A model generated the notes under the pieces. The model searched no databases and had not been told where the DNA came from. It saw nothing but the letters and a program-made list of their open reading frames with translations. This document shows positions 17,049 to 26,515 of a stretch of DNA of 64,000 bases, piece by piece. The DNA is from Bacillus sp. AFS006103 (GTDB lineage Bacteria > Bacillota > Bacilli > Bacillales > Cytobacillaceae). How positions within the stretch are numbered: the stretch's first letter is position 1; each line of letters opens with the position of its first letter. Made by a program: the position numbers and the translations under genes. The stretch covers positions 19,984 to 83,983 of the forward strand of contig NTXX01000009.1 of the NCBI GenBank assembly GCA_002559145.1, in the 5' to 3' direction.

Positions 17049-19263
17049 CATTATTTTCATTTCCTGATAATAGATATTCATCCATCTCATCCGCAGGAAT
17101 GGGCTTACTAAAGAAATAACCTTGACCAATTTTGCATTCATTTTCCTTTAAAAAATGGAGTTGTTCATTTGTCTCAATTCCTTCAGCAATCACAGAAAAG
17201 TTTAAATTCAAGCCCATATCTATAATCGTTTTCACCATTTTCCCTTGGTTAGAATGGTAAATGATATCATCGACAAATGATTTATCAATCTTTATTTTAT
17301 CAATTGGAAGATGCTTTAAATAACTTAAAGAAGAATAGCCTGTTCCGAAATCATCGATTGAGAGAAGGACACCTAGTTCCTTTAATTCATTCAATATTAT
17401 CGTTGAGTTCTCTAGGTTTTGCATAATACTTTCCGTTATTTCTAACTCTAAATGAATGCCCTTCAGATCAAATTCGTCCAATAAAGCGGAAATATATTCG
17501 ATGAGATGGTCATCCTCAAATTGGCGGACCGAGACATTTACTGCGATAGGAAAGTCGTGGAAACCGAGAGTTTCCCATACTTTTCGCTGCCTGCACGCTT
17601 CCCGTAAAACCCATTTACCAATCGGAACAATCAAGCCCGTTTCCTCCGCCAAAGGGATAAATTCTAACGGTGCGATCAGACCATGTTTAGGATGCTGCCA
17701 ACGGATTAATGCTTCAATTCCCACTAATTCTCCTGTTATCAAGGACATTTGCGGTTGATAATGAAGTATCAATTGATTCTGTTCCAGTGCTTTTCTTAAT
17801 CCATTCTCCATCTCCATTTTCCGAATGGAAATTCCATTTAAATTGGAGGAATAAAATTGAAAATTATTTTTACCACGTTCCTTGGCTTGATACATGGCCG
17901 TGTCTGCATTTTTTATTAAGGTCTCCACATCTACCCCATCGGCAGGGTAAAGGCTAATCCCGATACTTGGTGTGACAAAAAACTCTTGATCATTAACTTC
18001 GAGCGGATTTGTGAATTCGGATAGGATTTGCTGAGCTACAAGTTTGGCACGTTCTTTATCAATGCCCTCTAATAGGATAATAAACTCATCTCCGCCTTGC
18101 CTTGAAACAACCCCTTCGTTTTTCACCGTGGCTGCTAAACGGGCGGCAACCTTTTGTAGAATGAAATCACCGACTGTATGACCCTTTGTATCATTAATAA
18201 TCTTAAACCGGTCTAAATCTAAAAATAAAACTGCCAGCATTTTGTCATCTTGTTTAGCTAAGATTTCGTTTAGATGGTTTCTGAACTGATTTCGATTAGG
18301 CAAACCAGTCAATGAATCGTAGAAGGCCATATACTGAATTGTTTTCTCCGTTTTCTTTCTCTCCGTAATATCCCTTCCGACCACTTGCACAGCAGATCTA
18401 CCTTCATAAAAGATGGAAGTTGCTGCCATTTCAACATCAATGGTCTGACCATCTAAGCAATTCACCTGGAATTCAAATCTTAATTTCTCTTGATTATGGC
18501 GCCCCAAACTGCCTACTTTTTGTCTTATCGAATCAACGATATTTGAAGAAGCAAATTTCAGGGCCGATTCACCAATTACTTCTTCTGGACTGGATGCCCC
18601 GACTAACATCCGACCCGCTTCATTCATATATTCAATTTTTTCCCTGCTGACCACAGCGATAATATCAGGTGACATTTCTACTAAACTACGATAACGATCT
18701 TCGCTTTCTTTCCGATCTGTAATATCAAACAGGACACTATTAAAATCTACAAAATTACCTTTACCATCAAGTGTTGGAAATCCTCTATCCGAAATCCAAC
18801 GAACTTCACCATCCGGTCGAACAATCCGATATTCACTTGTGACGGCTTCTCCTCTTGCTAATTTTTGCGCTCTCTCATCTAAAACAGCTAAGTCATCTGG
18901 ATAAATTACCCTTTTCCAAAGATCTAGGTCCTTATAAAAATCGATATAAGAATACCCATATAATTTTTCAATCCCAGGTGTAATTAATAAAGTGTCTGAC
19001 TTTAAATCATGTGACCAAATAGCTATATCTAACGTATCAAAAATATTCTTTAGTTTTAGTTTATTTATACGAAGTTCATCGTCATTCCTGCTCAATCCTT
19101 TTAAAAATTGAATGAGGAAGGGAAGGATGCCTATCAGAATAAAAATCGAAGTAAATTTGATAATACTCACGGATGGAAAAAATAAATCTAATAACTCCGA
19201 CAAGACAATCAGACTAAATACGAGCATCCAAATGAATATATAGTTTGTCTTTTTGATCCTCAT
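17032..19263 (-). CDS. Membrane PAS-PAS-GGDEF-EAL cyclic-di-GMP enzyme
   Basis: 743 residues. Two N-terminal membrane helices (about 8-25 and 35-55), two PAS domains (about 70-185 and 190-300), a GGDEF domain (about 310-470) with an intact RQGGDEFIIL active loop, and an EAL domain (about 480-735) with the intact signature GIEALIRWQHP, plus the DDFGTGYSSL and AEGIET metal/catalytic motifs. Both diguanylate cyclase and phosphodiesterase activity look possible; which dominates cannot be told. PAS signals may be redox or small ligands. The start is set at 19263 by AAAGGGAG; a frame to 19356 lacks one. Monocistronic. Confidence 0.93.
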   Translation of the reverse strand: MRIKKTNYIFIWMLVFSLIVLSELLDLFFPSVSIIKFTSIFILIGILPFLIQFLKGLSRNDDELRINKLKLKNIFDTLDIAIWSHDLKSDTLLITPGIEKLYGYSYIDFYKDLDLWKRVIYPDDLAVLDERAQKLARGEAVTSEYRIVRPDGEVRWISDRGFPTLDGKGNFVDFNSVLFDITDRKESEDRYRSLVEMSPDIIAVVSREKIEYMNEAGRMLVGASSPEEVIGESALKFASSNIVDSIRQKVGSLGRHNQEKLRFEFQVNCLDGQTIDVEMAATSIFYEGRSAVQVVGRDITERKKTEKTIQYMAFYDSLTGLPNRNQFRNHLNEILAKQDDKMLAVLFLDLDRFKIINDTKGHTVGDFILQKVAARLAATVKNEGVVSRQGGDEFIILLEGIDKERAKLVAQQILSEFTNPLEVNDQEFFVTPSIGISLYPADGVDVETLIKNADTAMYQAKERGKNNFQFYSSNLNGISIRKMEMENGLRKALEQNQLILHYQPQMSLITGELVGIEALIRWQHPKHGLIAPLEFIPLAEETGLIVPIGKWVLREACRQRKVWETLGFHDFPIAVNVSVRQFEDDHLIEYISALLDEFDLKGIHLELEITESIMQNLENSTIILNELKELGVLLSIDDFGTGYSSLSYLKHLPIDKIKIDKSFVDDIIYHSNQGKMVKTIIDMGLNLNFSVIAEGIETNEQLHFLKENECKIGQGYFFSKPIPADEMDEYLLSGNENNGGIPI

Positions 19264-19518
19264 TCTGGTTTCTCCCTTTTCTGCATCAGCTTTCAGTGTT
19301 TTTCGAGATCCACTAAACATAGCGTTATCTTTAAAATAACAAAAAATGATATACATAACAATCGAATTGAAACGATTACAACATTTACATAATAATATTT
19401 AATTGATTACGCTGTTCAAAAGTTCGTCATAACATTTCAAACATGCCGTAAACTAAAAATGAGCAAAAAAGAAACTGGTCATGAAAATCATAAATCAGTA
19501 GCATAACAGACGTAAAGA

Positions 19519-19560
19519 AAGGACGATTCAACTCATAAATCGTCCCTTCTTTATTTTTTT
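19519..19560 (+). terminator. Isolated terminator-like hairpin
   Basis: AAGGACGATT (19519-19528) pairs with AATCGTCCCTT (19538-19548) with a one-base bulge, followed by TCTTTATTTTTTT. It faces the plus strand although both flanking genes run on the minus strand, so it may block readthrough or end an unseen short transcript. Confidence 0.55.
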
Positions 19561-19563
19561 GCG

Positions 19564-19589
19564 AAAAAAAATAAAGGGCTAGCAGCCCT
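19564..19589 (-). terminator. Terminator of the thuA-GH13 operon
   Basis: AGGGCT (19575-19580) pairs with AGCCCT (19584-19589); on the minus strand the stem is followed by TTTATTTTTTTTCGC. It begins eight bases after the GH13 stop codon. Confidence 0.85.
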
Positions 19590-19596
19590 CTATGAA

Positions 19597-21267
19597 TTAC
19601 CTTATCATATATACCCTTGTTTCATAGGGTCTTAAGGTGAAGTTTTTCGGTAATTTCTTTCCCACCAGCTCATAATTGGTAAGGACCAGATTAGAGCTGG
19701 AATACGATAAACTCCCAGGGACACGAAACCTCGTTGATTTCCCACTAAAATTGTTAATAACAAGCGCCCTTTGCTTTCCCAAACTGCGAAGATACACAAA
19801 TAGTTTGGGATGATTCGCTACTAATAGATCGTAAGTACCATAAACAAACACTGGGTTTTCTTTTCTTAAGTGAATCAAATTTTTATAGAAAGATAAAATC
19901 GAGTTTGGATCATCTATTTGCGCCTCAACATTAATCTTAGTATAATTCGGATTTACTCCCAGCCATGTCTGTTTTGCGGTTGTAAATCCTCCCATGTTAG
20001 ATGCATCCCATTGCATCGGTGTCCGGGCATTATCTCGGCCCTTTTCCCAAATAACCTTCATAATTTCGTCGTGGGAACGGCCTTTAGCTGTTTCAACATA
20101 ATAGTAGTTAATCATGCCAACGTCGTTGTAATCTTCAATAGATGGGAATTGGACGTTTGTCATCCCAATTTCCTGACCTTGGTAAATAAATGGAGTACCT
20201 TTCATTAGGAAATATAGCGCTCCAAGCATTTTGGCACTCTCTTTCCAATACTCCTTGTCATTTCCCCAGTTAGATACCCGACGAGGCTGATCATGGTTTT
20301 CGATAAATAAGGCATTCCAGCCTCTGCCTTCCAAACCTGTCTGCCATTTGGTTAGAACCTTTTTCAACTTACGAACATCAATAGATTCATCTGCATCCTT
20401 ATCCCACAAATCTAAAAATTCGAACTGAAATATCATATTAAAATAGCCGTTTTCTTCGCCTACCCATTGATCTGCTTCTTTTAGGCCGACACCATTCGCT
20501 TCCCCAACGGTCATGATGTCATAGTTCTTAATCGTTTTTTGCGAAAACTCTGTAAGAAACTCATCAATCCCATCCACATTCATCATTTTAGGAAAGCATG
20601 GAACATACACTAATTGATCAGGGTTAGGCATATCTAGAAACCCTGGTTCCTTTTTAATATGTGAGATGGCATCTACGCGGAAGCCGTCGATCCCTTTATC
20701 TAGCCACCAGTTCACCATATCGTATAAAGCTTCCCTTACCTCAGGGTTTTCCCAATTCAAATCAGGCTGCCGTGCGGAGAAGATGTGCATGAAATACTGT
20801 TCTGTTTCTTTATCAAATCTCCAAGCAGGGCCACTGAAAATCGACTCCCAATTGTTCGGCGCTTTTCCATCTTTTCCATCTCTCCAAATGTACCAGTCAC
20901 GTTTTGGGTTGTCTTTAGAGGAACGAGACTCGATAAACCATGGGTGTTCGTCGCTCGTATGATTGATGACCAAATCAAGGATTAATTTCATTCCACGCTG
21001 ATGAACGCCTTCAAGCAGTTCGTTAAAGTCAGCCATCGTCCCGAAATCTTCCATAATATCTTGGTAATCGGAAATATCATAGCCATTGTCGTCATTGGGT
21101 GATTTGTACATTGGAGAGAGCCAAATGACATCTATTCCTAACCCTTTTAGGTAATCTAATTTTGCTGTGACACCAATTAAATCACCGATCCCGTCTCCAT
21201 TGCTGTCCATGAAACTGCGGGGATAGACTTGATAGGCGACACTCTCTTTCCACCACTTTTTGTTCAC
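19597..21267 (-). CDS. malL: GH13 alpha-glucosidase, oligo-1,6-glucosidase type
   Basis: 556 residues, the usual length of the oligo-1,6-glucosidase family. Conserved regions: DLVINHTSDEH, the nucleophile Asp in GFRVDAISHIKK, the acid/base Glu in TVGEANG and FIENHDQPRRVSN; a DSNGDGIGDL calcium-site loop lies near the N-terminus. No signal peptide, so it acts inside the cell on imported short alpha-glucosides (isomaltose, isomaltulose, possibly sucrose or trehalulose). It is the fourth and last gene of the thuA operon, 22 bp after the isomerase-like gene. The exact linkage preference cannot be read here. Confidence 0.9.
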   Translation of the reverse strand: MNKKWWKESVAYQVYPRSFMDSNGDGIGDLIGVTAKLDYLKGLGIDVIWLSPMYKSPNDDNGYDISDYQDIMEDFGTMADFNELLEGVHQRGMKLILDLVINHTSDEHPWFIESRSSKDNPKRDWYIWRDGKDGKAPNNWESIFSGPAWRFDKETEQYFMHIFSARQPDLNWENPEVREALYDMVNWWLDKGIDGFRVDAISHIKKEPGFLDMPNPDQLVYVPCFPKMMNVDGIDEFLTEFSQKTIKNYDIMTVGEANGVGLKEADQWVGEENGYFNMIFQFEFLDLWDKDADESIDVRKLKKVLTKWQTGLEGRGWNALFIENHDQPRRVSNWGNDKEYWKESAKMLGALYFLMKGTPFIYQGQEIGMTNVQFPSIEDYNDVGMINYYYVETAKGRSHDEIMKVIWEKGRDNARTPMQWDASNMGGFTTAKQTWLGVNPNYTKINVEAQIDDPNSILSFYKNLIHLRKENPVFVYGTYDLLVANHPKLFVYLRSLGKQRALVINNFSGKSTRFRVPGSLSYSSSNLVLTNYELVGKKLPKNFTLRPYETRVYMIR

Positions 21268-21289
21268 TTGTACACCTCAGTTCTACTTT

Positions 21290-22258
21290 TTACACCCACC
21301 ACATTTGCGAGACTGATTCTTCAATTAAGACCGATTTTAAGTTCGTTACTGCGCGATTGAACCCTTCGTTAATAGACATAATTGGATCCTCATGTTCGAT
21401 ACTGACCACATAATCATAGCCATAGGTTCTTAAGGCACTCATCATGTCAGACCATTCTTTCAGACTATGTCCGCACCCTACCGAACGGAAAGACCAAGCT
21501 CGTGATTTCACTTCTCCGTATGGCTGCATATCCGTTAATCCATACATATTCACATTTTCCTGATCAATGTACGTGTCCTTGGCATGAAAATGATGAATTG
21601 CATTTTCTTTGGCTAAAATTTTAATCGCCGCAACAGGGTCAATCCCCTGCCACCATAAGTGACTTGGATCTAGGTTGGCACCAATGGCATCGCAGGTTTC
21701 TGCGCGTAGTTTTAAGAGTGTATAAGGTGTATGCACTAAAAAGCCGCCATGAAGTTCAAGGCCAATCTTGACGTTATGATTCTTAGAAAATTGGCCGACT
21801 TCTTTCCAATAAGGAATCAGTTTTTCTTCCCATTGCCACTTTAACACGTCGCCATATTCATTCGGCCATGGAGTAACAGGCCAATTAGGATATTTTGCTC
21901 CCTCATGGTCCCCCGCTGTACCTGAAAAACAGTTCACAACCGGCACTTCAAGAAGTGAGGCTAGTTTAATCGTCTTTAGGAGTGTTTCATGCGAGTTTTT
22001 CGCAAATTCCTTTTCAGGAGAAATCGGGTTTCCATGACAACTAAATGCGCTGATTGTTAAATTGCGCTCCTCGATTTTTTGGAGATATTGTTTGCGAGCT
22101 TCCTCGTTTTCCAATAACCCATCTAAATCGCAATGGTGGTTACCAGGATAGCAGCCGGTTCCGATTTCCACTGCATGCAGCCCTGCTCCTTTAACAGTAT
22201 CAAGCATTTCCTCGAATGATTTTTCAGCAAATAGTACCGTAAAAACGCCCAGTTTCAT
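21290..22258 (-). CDS. Sugar phosphate isomerase/epimerase-like TIM-barrel protein
   Basis: 322 residues of the AP-endonuclease-2-like TIM barrel (IolE/YcjR group). Metal ligands appear as the Glu in HAVEIGTG, GLELHGGF, the Asp/His pair in GANLDPSHLWWQG, HFHAKDTY and the final SIEHEDPI. Members isomerise or epimerise keto-sugars, and some act on 3-keto-glycosides. It sits between a Gfo/Idh oxidoreductase gene and the GH13 gene with 22-28 bp gaps, so it probably acts on the oxidised sugar produced by that enzyme. Confidence 0.88.
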   Translation of the reverse strand: MKLGVFTVLFAEKSFEEMLDTVKGAGLHAVEIGTGCYPGNHHCDLDGLLENEEARKQYLQKIEERNLTISAFSCHGNPISPEKEFAKNSHETLLKTIKLASLLEVPVVNCFSGTAGDHEGAKYPNWPVTPWPNEYGDVLKWQWEEKLIPYWKEVGQFSKNHNVKIGLELHGGFLVHTPYTLLKLRAETCDAIGANLDPSHLWWQGIDPVAAIKILAKENAIHHFHAKDTYIDQENVNMYGLTDMQPYGEVKSRAWSFRSVGCGHSLKEWSDMMSALRTYGYDYVVSIEHEDPIMSINEGFNRAVTNLKSVLIEESVSQMWWV

Positions 22259-22286
22259 ATGAAATTCCCCTCTCTTTATTGAAAAA

Positions 22287-23324
22287 TTAATTTAGATCGC
22301 TAACTTTAACAATTTGTTTTGTTTCATTTGATTGTAAAGCTGCTAAAATCACCGCTAGTGATTTCAAGCCTTCTTCACCAGGCACAGGTGGCTCTTGATT
22401 ATGCATAACAGCATCGACAAAATGGTTGATCACATGTGTGGTCCGTTGTCCACCCGCATCATTGGACTGGATTTTTCCAAGTTGATAATTAACCACATCA
22501 CCGCTGACATACTGAACGACAAGAGAATTATTAGGATCATCCTCTAATCGAAGAATCGCCTTCTCTCCATAAATAATCGTCGAGTTATCTTCCTTACTGA
22601 CATAAGCCCAGCTTGCTGCAAGTGTTCCAATAATCCCGGTTTCAGTTTTTAAAACACATACTGCATTATCATCGACATCCGCGAAGTCTTTAGCACTTGT
22701 TTCAACAAAGGAACCCACCTCGGTAATTTCCTCACCTAGTACATATCTTAGTAAATCAGTCTTATGGACGCCTAAATCACCCATTGCCCCAACAAAGGCT
22801 TTATCCTTTTCAAAAAACCAGCTTTCTTTCCCATCTACACTCCATCCCTCTGGGCCGCCATGCCCGAATGCTGTGCGGAAGCTATAAATTTTGCCAATTT
22901 CCCCGCTAGCAATCAACTGACGTGCCCGTTGATGGGAGGCTACAAAACGCTGATTATGAGCAATCATTAGCTTTTTCCCACTTTCTTTGGCTGCGGCAAT
23001 CATGGCCTCTGCTTCCTGTTTAGAAGTGGACATTGGTTTTTCACAAAGGACATGTAATCCTGCATTTAAGGCAGCAATCGAAATTGGAGCATGAAGATAA
23101 TTTGGTGTACAAACACTGACTGCGTCAACGGTGCCGCTGCTTAATAATTCTTCATAATTTGTGTAGACTTCGACTTCATACTTTGCAGCAATTTGGTTAG
23201 CCCGTTCTTCATTACTATCACATACTGCGACTAGTTCTACGTTTTTATTGGCTTGATATTCAGGTAAATGGCGATGCTGGGCAATACTGCCGCAACCGAT
23301 GACCCCGACTCTTAACTTTCCCAT
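22287..23324 (-). CDS. Gfo/Idh/MocA family oxidoreductase (first of three)
   Basis: 345 residues: N-terminal Rossmann domain with VGVIGCGSIAQHRHLPEY for NAD(P) binding, the family CEKPMSTS motif (catalytic Lys) at about residue 95, then a C-terminal alpha/beta substrate domain. Its ATG overlaps the ThuA stop by one base (TAATG), so the two are translated together. In rhizobia the ThuA/ThuB pair oxidises trehalose-type disaccharides at C3; this gene holds the ThuB position. The longer frame to 23405 lies inside thuA and is rejected. Confidence 0.9.
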   Translation of the reverse strand: MGKLRVGVIGCGSIAQHRHLPEYQANKNVELVAVCDSNEERANQIAAKYEVEVYTNYEELLSSGTVDAVSVCTPNYLHAPISIAALNAGLHVLCEKPMSTSKQEAEAMIAAAKESGKKLMIAHNQRFVASHQRARQLIASGEIGKIYSFRTAFGHGGPEGWSVDGKESWFFEKDKAFVGAMGDLGVHKTDLLRYVLGEEITEVGSFVETSAKDFADVDDNAVCVLKTETGIIGTLAASWAYVSKEDNSTIIYGEKAILRLEDDPNNSLVVQYVSGDVVNYQLGKIQSNDAGGQRTTHVINHFVDAVMHNQEPPVPGEEGLKSLAVILAALQSNETKQIVKVSDLN

Positions 23325-24052
23325 TATTTTTGCCCCCCTTTGATTTGTTCTAGCGGTTTCGCATTTCCATAAACAGGACGGTCCCTTTTGACTGGAGCTG
23401 CCCATTTTACTGCATTGATAATGACACGTTGAATCTGTTCATTATGATAGGTCGGATAGGTTTCATGTCCTGGCCTGAAATAAAATACTTTTCCGTTTCC
23501 ACGTGTGTAGGTGATTCCGCTGCGGAATACTTCGCCGCCTTCAAACCAGCTCGTAAAAATGAGCTCATCCGGCTGAGGAATATCAAAATGTTCCCCATAC
23601 ATTTCCTCTTTTTCTAATTCAATATATTCAGAGATTCCTTCAGTAATCGGATGGCTTGGGCTCACAACCCAAAGCCGTTCTTTTTCATCCGCTTCCCGCC
23701 ACTTTAAATCACAGCTGGTTCCCATTAATGTTTTAAAGATTTTTGAAAAATGGCCGGAGTGCAGGACTATTAGACCCATTCCATTGAGAACACGCTGTTG
23801 CACTTTTTGGACAATCTCAACTTTTACTTCACCATGGGCTAGGTGTCCCCACCAAACTAGTACATCGGTGGCAGCAAGTACCTCATCTGTTAAGCCATGT
23901 TCCGGTTCATCAAGAGTGGCCGTTGTTGTTTCTATGCCTTCCGATTGAAGGAATTGGGCGATGGTACCATGGATCCCGGTTGGATAGATATCCCTAACGA
24001 TTGGATTTTTTTGTTCATGACGGTTTTCATTCCATACCGTAACTTTCAACAT
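23324..24052 (-). CDS. thuA: ThuA-like protein (trehalose utilisation family)
   Basis: 242 residues of the ThuA family, a glutamine-amidotransferase-like fold. Family marks: [10 protein letters not shown] at the start, [41 protein letters not shown] and [14 protein letters not shown]. ThuA proteins accompany Gfo/Idh dehydrogenases in trehalose and related disaccharide catabolism in rhizobia and Agrobacterium. First gene of a four-gene operon. AAAAGGAG lies before the ATG, and the operon promoter with two TCAAT half-sites lies 36-98 bp upstream. Confidence 0.9.
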   Translation of the reverse strand: MLKVTVWNENRHEQKNPIVRDIYPTGIHGTIAQFLQSEGIETTTATLDEPEHGLTDEVLAATDVLVWWGHLAHGEVKVEIVQKVQQRVLNGMGLIVLHSGHFSKIFKTLMGTSCDLKWREADEKERLWVVSPSHPITEGISEYIELEKEEMYGEHFDIPQPDELIFTSWFEGGEVFRSGITYTRGNGKVFYFRPGHETYPTYHNEQIQRVIINAVKWAAPVKRDRPVYGNAKPLEQIKGGQK

Positions 24053-24087
24053 GATAACGACTCCTTTTCATGATTACTTTATAGTTA

Positions 24088-24150
24088 ATTTTAGAGATTG
24101 ATAGAATTAATGAAATGGCTTACATTGACTGATAGGGTGGAAAATATTGA
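24088..24150 (-). promoter_or_regulatory. Promoter of the thuA operon with direct-repeat operator
   Basis: Read on the minus strand: half-site TCAATATTTTCC (24150-24139), half-site TCAATGTAAGCC 22 bp later (24128-24117), -35-like TTTCAT (24115-24110), 16-bp spacer, -10 TAAAAT (24093-24088). The whole arrangement, including the bases CCACCCTA between the half-sites and CTC before the -10, recurs at 42941-43003. The TGTAAGCCATTTCA segment is also one mismatch from a CcpA cre consensus. Confidence 0.8.
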
Positions 24151-24172
24151 ACTCCACTTCTTGTTGTCCAAT

Positions 24173-24320
24173 TTCATTTACCACGGCGGCGCTTTTTTTT
24201 CCTAATCGGTCAATGGAAATCTCTTTCATTTACCACGGCGACTCTATTTTTCCCTTTTCGGTCAATGGAACGCTTTTTCATTTACCGTATCGACAATTTT
24301 TAAACCTTTTCGGTAAATGC
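24173..24320. repeat. Tandem array, three units with 52-bp period
   Basis: CATTTACC recurs at 24175, 24227 and 24279, and CGGTCAATGG / CGGTAAATGC at 24207, 24259 and 24311; both spacings are exactly 52 bp. Each unit is itself an inverted repeat; in the third, CATTTACCG and CGGTAAATG match perfectly. The array fills the gap between the second Gfo/Idh gene and the thuA promoter. Confidence 0.8.
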
Positions 24321-24326
24321 ATTCTT

Positions 24327-25406
24327 TTAAATGGGATCAGCCTTGTACGCATCGAAATCCTTTATCACTTCGTTCGCTTCTGCTGCTTTAAAAATCGTTT
24401 CAATTAATCGTAAGACACGGAGCACTTCCATATTTTTAACAATCGGTTCAGCTTTTCCTTCAATTACCGAAACCACGTTATCGTAGAAACTTTCCATCGT
24501 TGGTTCTACTTCCGGTAAATTAGATGTGCTGACGGCGGCTTCTGAAGGAGGGGCCATTGTTTTCGTTAAGCCCTGCCCGGCTTGGATTGGTTTCGGGGCC
24601 TCAATATCCACACCGAAATTTTGTGTCACAATTCTGCCCTCCATGCTCCAGTCCTTAATCACCGCTGTTCCGGCAGTCCCTTTGACATACCACCTAGGTA
24701 ATTGGATAAAATTCGTTGTCCCCACTTCAATTAAGGCGGTGGAGCCATTTTCAAAGGTGATGATTGTCTGGAAACCATCATCCACTTCATCTCCTAAGAC
24801 ATAGCTTAAATTGGCATAGACACTGGTAATCTTACTATCTACCATAAACAGCAGTTGGTCGAGTAAATGGACACCCCAGTCTAAGAGCATTCCCCCGCCT
24901 GGCGCTTTCAGATGACGCCAATCTCCCGGAATCCCATTGGCTCCTTGGACACGTGATTCTATGTGAAAGATGTTGCCGATCATCGTTTTATCGTATATCT
25001 CTTTTATAGTTAGAAAGTCTTTATCCCAGCGGCGATTTTGATGGACGATAAAGTTACGCTCAGTCGCTTCTGCAACCTTCATAATTTCTTCTAAATCCTC
25101 GCTATAAATCGTGACTGGTTTTTCACAAATAACATGTTTCTTAGCGTTCAATGCAGCAATCGCTATTTCTTTATGGACATTGTTTGGCGTTGCAATCAGA
25201 ACAATATCAACATCGTGATCGGCTATCACTGCGGAGTAGCTTTCATACGATTTATATCCATCGACCGTTGATGCTGTACGTCTTTCTTCTAAAATATCAA
25301 AGGTTCCAACCACGTTTATGGTTGGGTTTTCCTTTAATAACTTCGCGTGATAACTTCCCATCCCGCCATAACCAACTATTACTAAATTATAAGGTTTATT
25401 TGTCAT
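24327..25406 (-). CDS. Gfo/Idh/MocA family oxidoreductase (second of three)
   Basis: 359 residues. NLVIVGYGGMGSYHAKLL is the nucleotide-binding start, ICEKPVTIYSEDL the catalytic-lysine motif, and DWGVHLLDQLLF the substrate-domain motif found in sugar and inositol dehydrogenases. The second ATG (25406) is chosen because GAAGGAGT is eight bases from it but only two from the first (25412). Divergent from an AraC-type regulator gene 136 bp away, which probably controls it. The substrate is unknown; a sugar or glycoside is expected from the island. Confidence 0.88.
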   Translation of the reverse strand: MTNKPYNLVIVGYGGMGSYHAKLLKENPTINVVGTFDILEERRTASTVDGYKSYESYSAVIADHDVDIVLIATPNNVHKEIAIAALNAKKHVICEKPVTIYSEDLEEIMKVAEATERNFIVHQNRRWDKDFLTIKEIYDKTMIGNIFHIESRVQGANGIPGDWRHLKAPGGGMLLDWGVHLLDQLLFMVDSKITSVYANLSYVLGDEVDDGFQTIITFENGSTALIEVGTTNFIQLPRWYVKGTAGTAVIKDWSMEGRIVTQNFGVDIEAPKPIQAGQGLTKTMAPPSEAAVSTSNLPEVEPTMESFYDNVVSVIEGKAEPIVKNMEVLRVLRLIETIFKAAEANEVIKDFDAYKADPI

Positions 25407-25542
25407 TTTCATTACTCCTTCTCGGTCCGATTACGCCTTACTTATTTGATTCCATGTTAAACTTTTTCAATACAAAGAAACATAGATGATATAATTGAAA
25501 CATCGACTATTTTGCTATTTTATTTTTTCAGAAGGTGAGCAT

Positions 25543-26316
25543 ATGACAACAAATATATTATTTTGCGGCTATTCCTTTCACACTAATGGCTATCATTCGC
25601 AACATAAATCTGGATATCCCTCTTATCTATTTCGCCTGCAAACAGAAGGACATTGTGAAGTTATCGTAAAGGGGAGAAAAGTGAATTTAGAGAAAGGTGA
25701 CCTCCTGCTTATTAAACCAGGTGATCACTATGAATTACTGGTTAAGGATGGACAAATCAGCGGGGACTATCATTTAGTCTGTGATGGTACTTGGCTGGAC
25801 GATTGGTGGAGCCGTTCTACCAAGCAGGAAATCTCGCGAATCGATTTGGATGAAAAACTGCTCGCCCTATGGCGTCATATCATGATGGAAAAACGCCGCC
25901 CAGCATCGATTGAAAACGAAGAACTCACTGGCTATTTGCTACGTGCACTTTGTTTAACGCTGGAACGGACAGTCCAAGAGACAGTTACAACCATCAATCA
26001 TCCCTACTCGGTAACTCGGATGATGCGCTATATCGAAGAGCATGCAACGTCCAATTTTAAAGTAGAAGAGGTGGCTCTTCATGCTGGACTCAGCGTCTCT
26101 CGATCCGTCCATTTATTTAAAAACAGCATCGGCAAAACGATGATGGAATATGCACTGGAAATTCGTATGTCTGCAGCAATTGAGAGGATGAAATATAGTT
26201 CGATGACACTCGAGCAGATTGCAGATGAATGCGGATTCGGGGCTTATTCTTATTTTCATCGAGTATTTAAAAAGAAGTACGGGGTCGCACCAGGGGAATA
26301 CAGAAGAAGAGAATGA
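25543..26316 (+). CDS. AraC family transcriptional regulator
   Basis: 257 residues: an N-terminal cupin-like ligand-binding domain (about 1-140; YLFRLQTEGHCEVIVKGRKV, LLIKPGDHYELL) and a C-terminal pair of helix-turn-helix motifs (about 160-255) ending in the family signature DECGFGAYSYFHRVFKKKYGVAPGEYRRR. AAGGTGAGC sets the start at 25543. It is divergent from the second Gfo/Idh gene, the usual arrangement for a local activator sensing the pathway sugar. Confidence 0.9.
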   Translation: MTTNILFCGYSFHTNGYHSQHKSGYPSYLFRLQTEGHCEVIVKGRKVNLEKGDLLLIKPGDHYELLVKDGQISGDYHLVCDGTWLDDWWSRSTKQEISRIDLDEKLLALWRHIMMEKRRPASIENEELTGYLLRALCLTLERTVQETVTTINHPYSVTRMMRYIEEHATSNFKVEEVALHAGLSVSRSVHLFKNSIGKTMMEYALEIRMSAAIERMKYSSMTLEQIADECGFGAYSYFHRVFKKKYGVAPGEYRRRE

Positions 26317-26445
26317 AAAAAGGTCCTCACCAAGAAAGACCAAAGAATAATTTAACTCGGTAATTCCGCATATACCCCCATCCCCAACGTAAACTATGCA
26401 TGTATATACTTCTCCTTCCTATAGTTCATAAAAACTAAAGTGAAA

Positions 26446-26471
26446 AGCCCTCCTTTAATTAAGAAAGGGCT
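26446..26471 (-). terminator. Terminator after the third Gfo/Idh gene
   Basis: AGCCCT (26446-26451) pairs with AGGGCT (26466-26471), extended by AT-rich pairs; TTTTCACTTTAG follows on the minus strand. It lies about 45 bp past the stop. Confidence 0.65.
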
Positions 26472-26515
26472 GTACCTAATTTACTAACCTATTTCTATTA
26501 TCTCAATCCTTTAAG

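Noticed and set aside
24110..24128. Reading the TGTAAGCCATTTCA element only as a CcpA site
   Set aside because: It has one core mismatch, and the duplicated, 22-bp-spaced TCAAT pattern plus the conserved -35/-10 explains the conservation better; dual use is possible.
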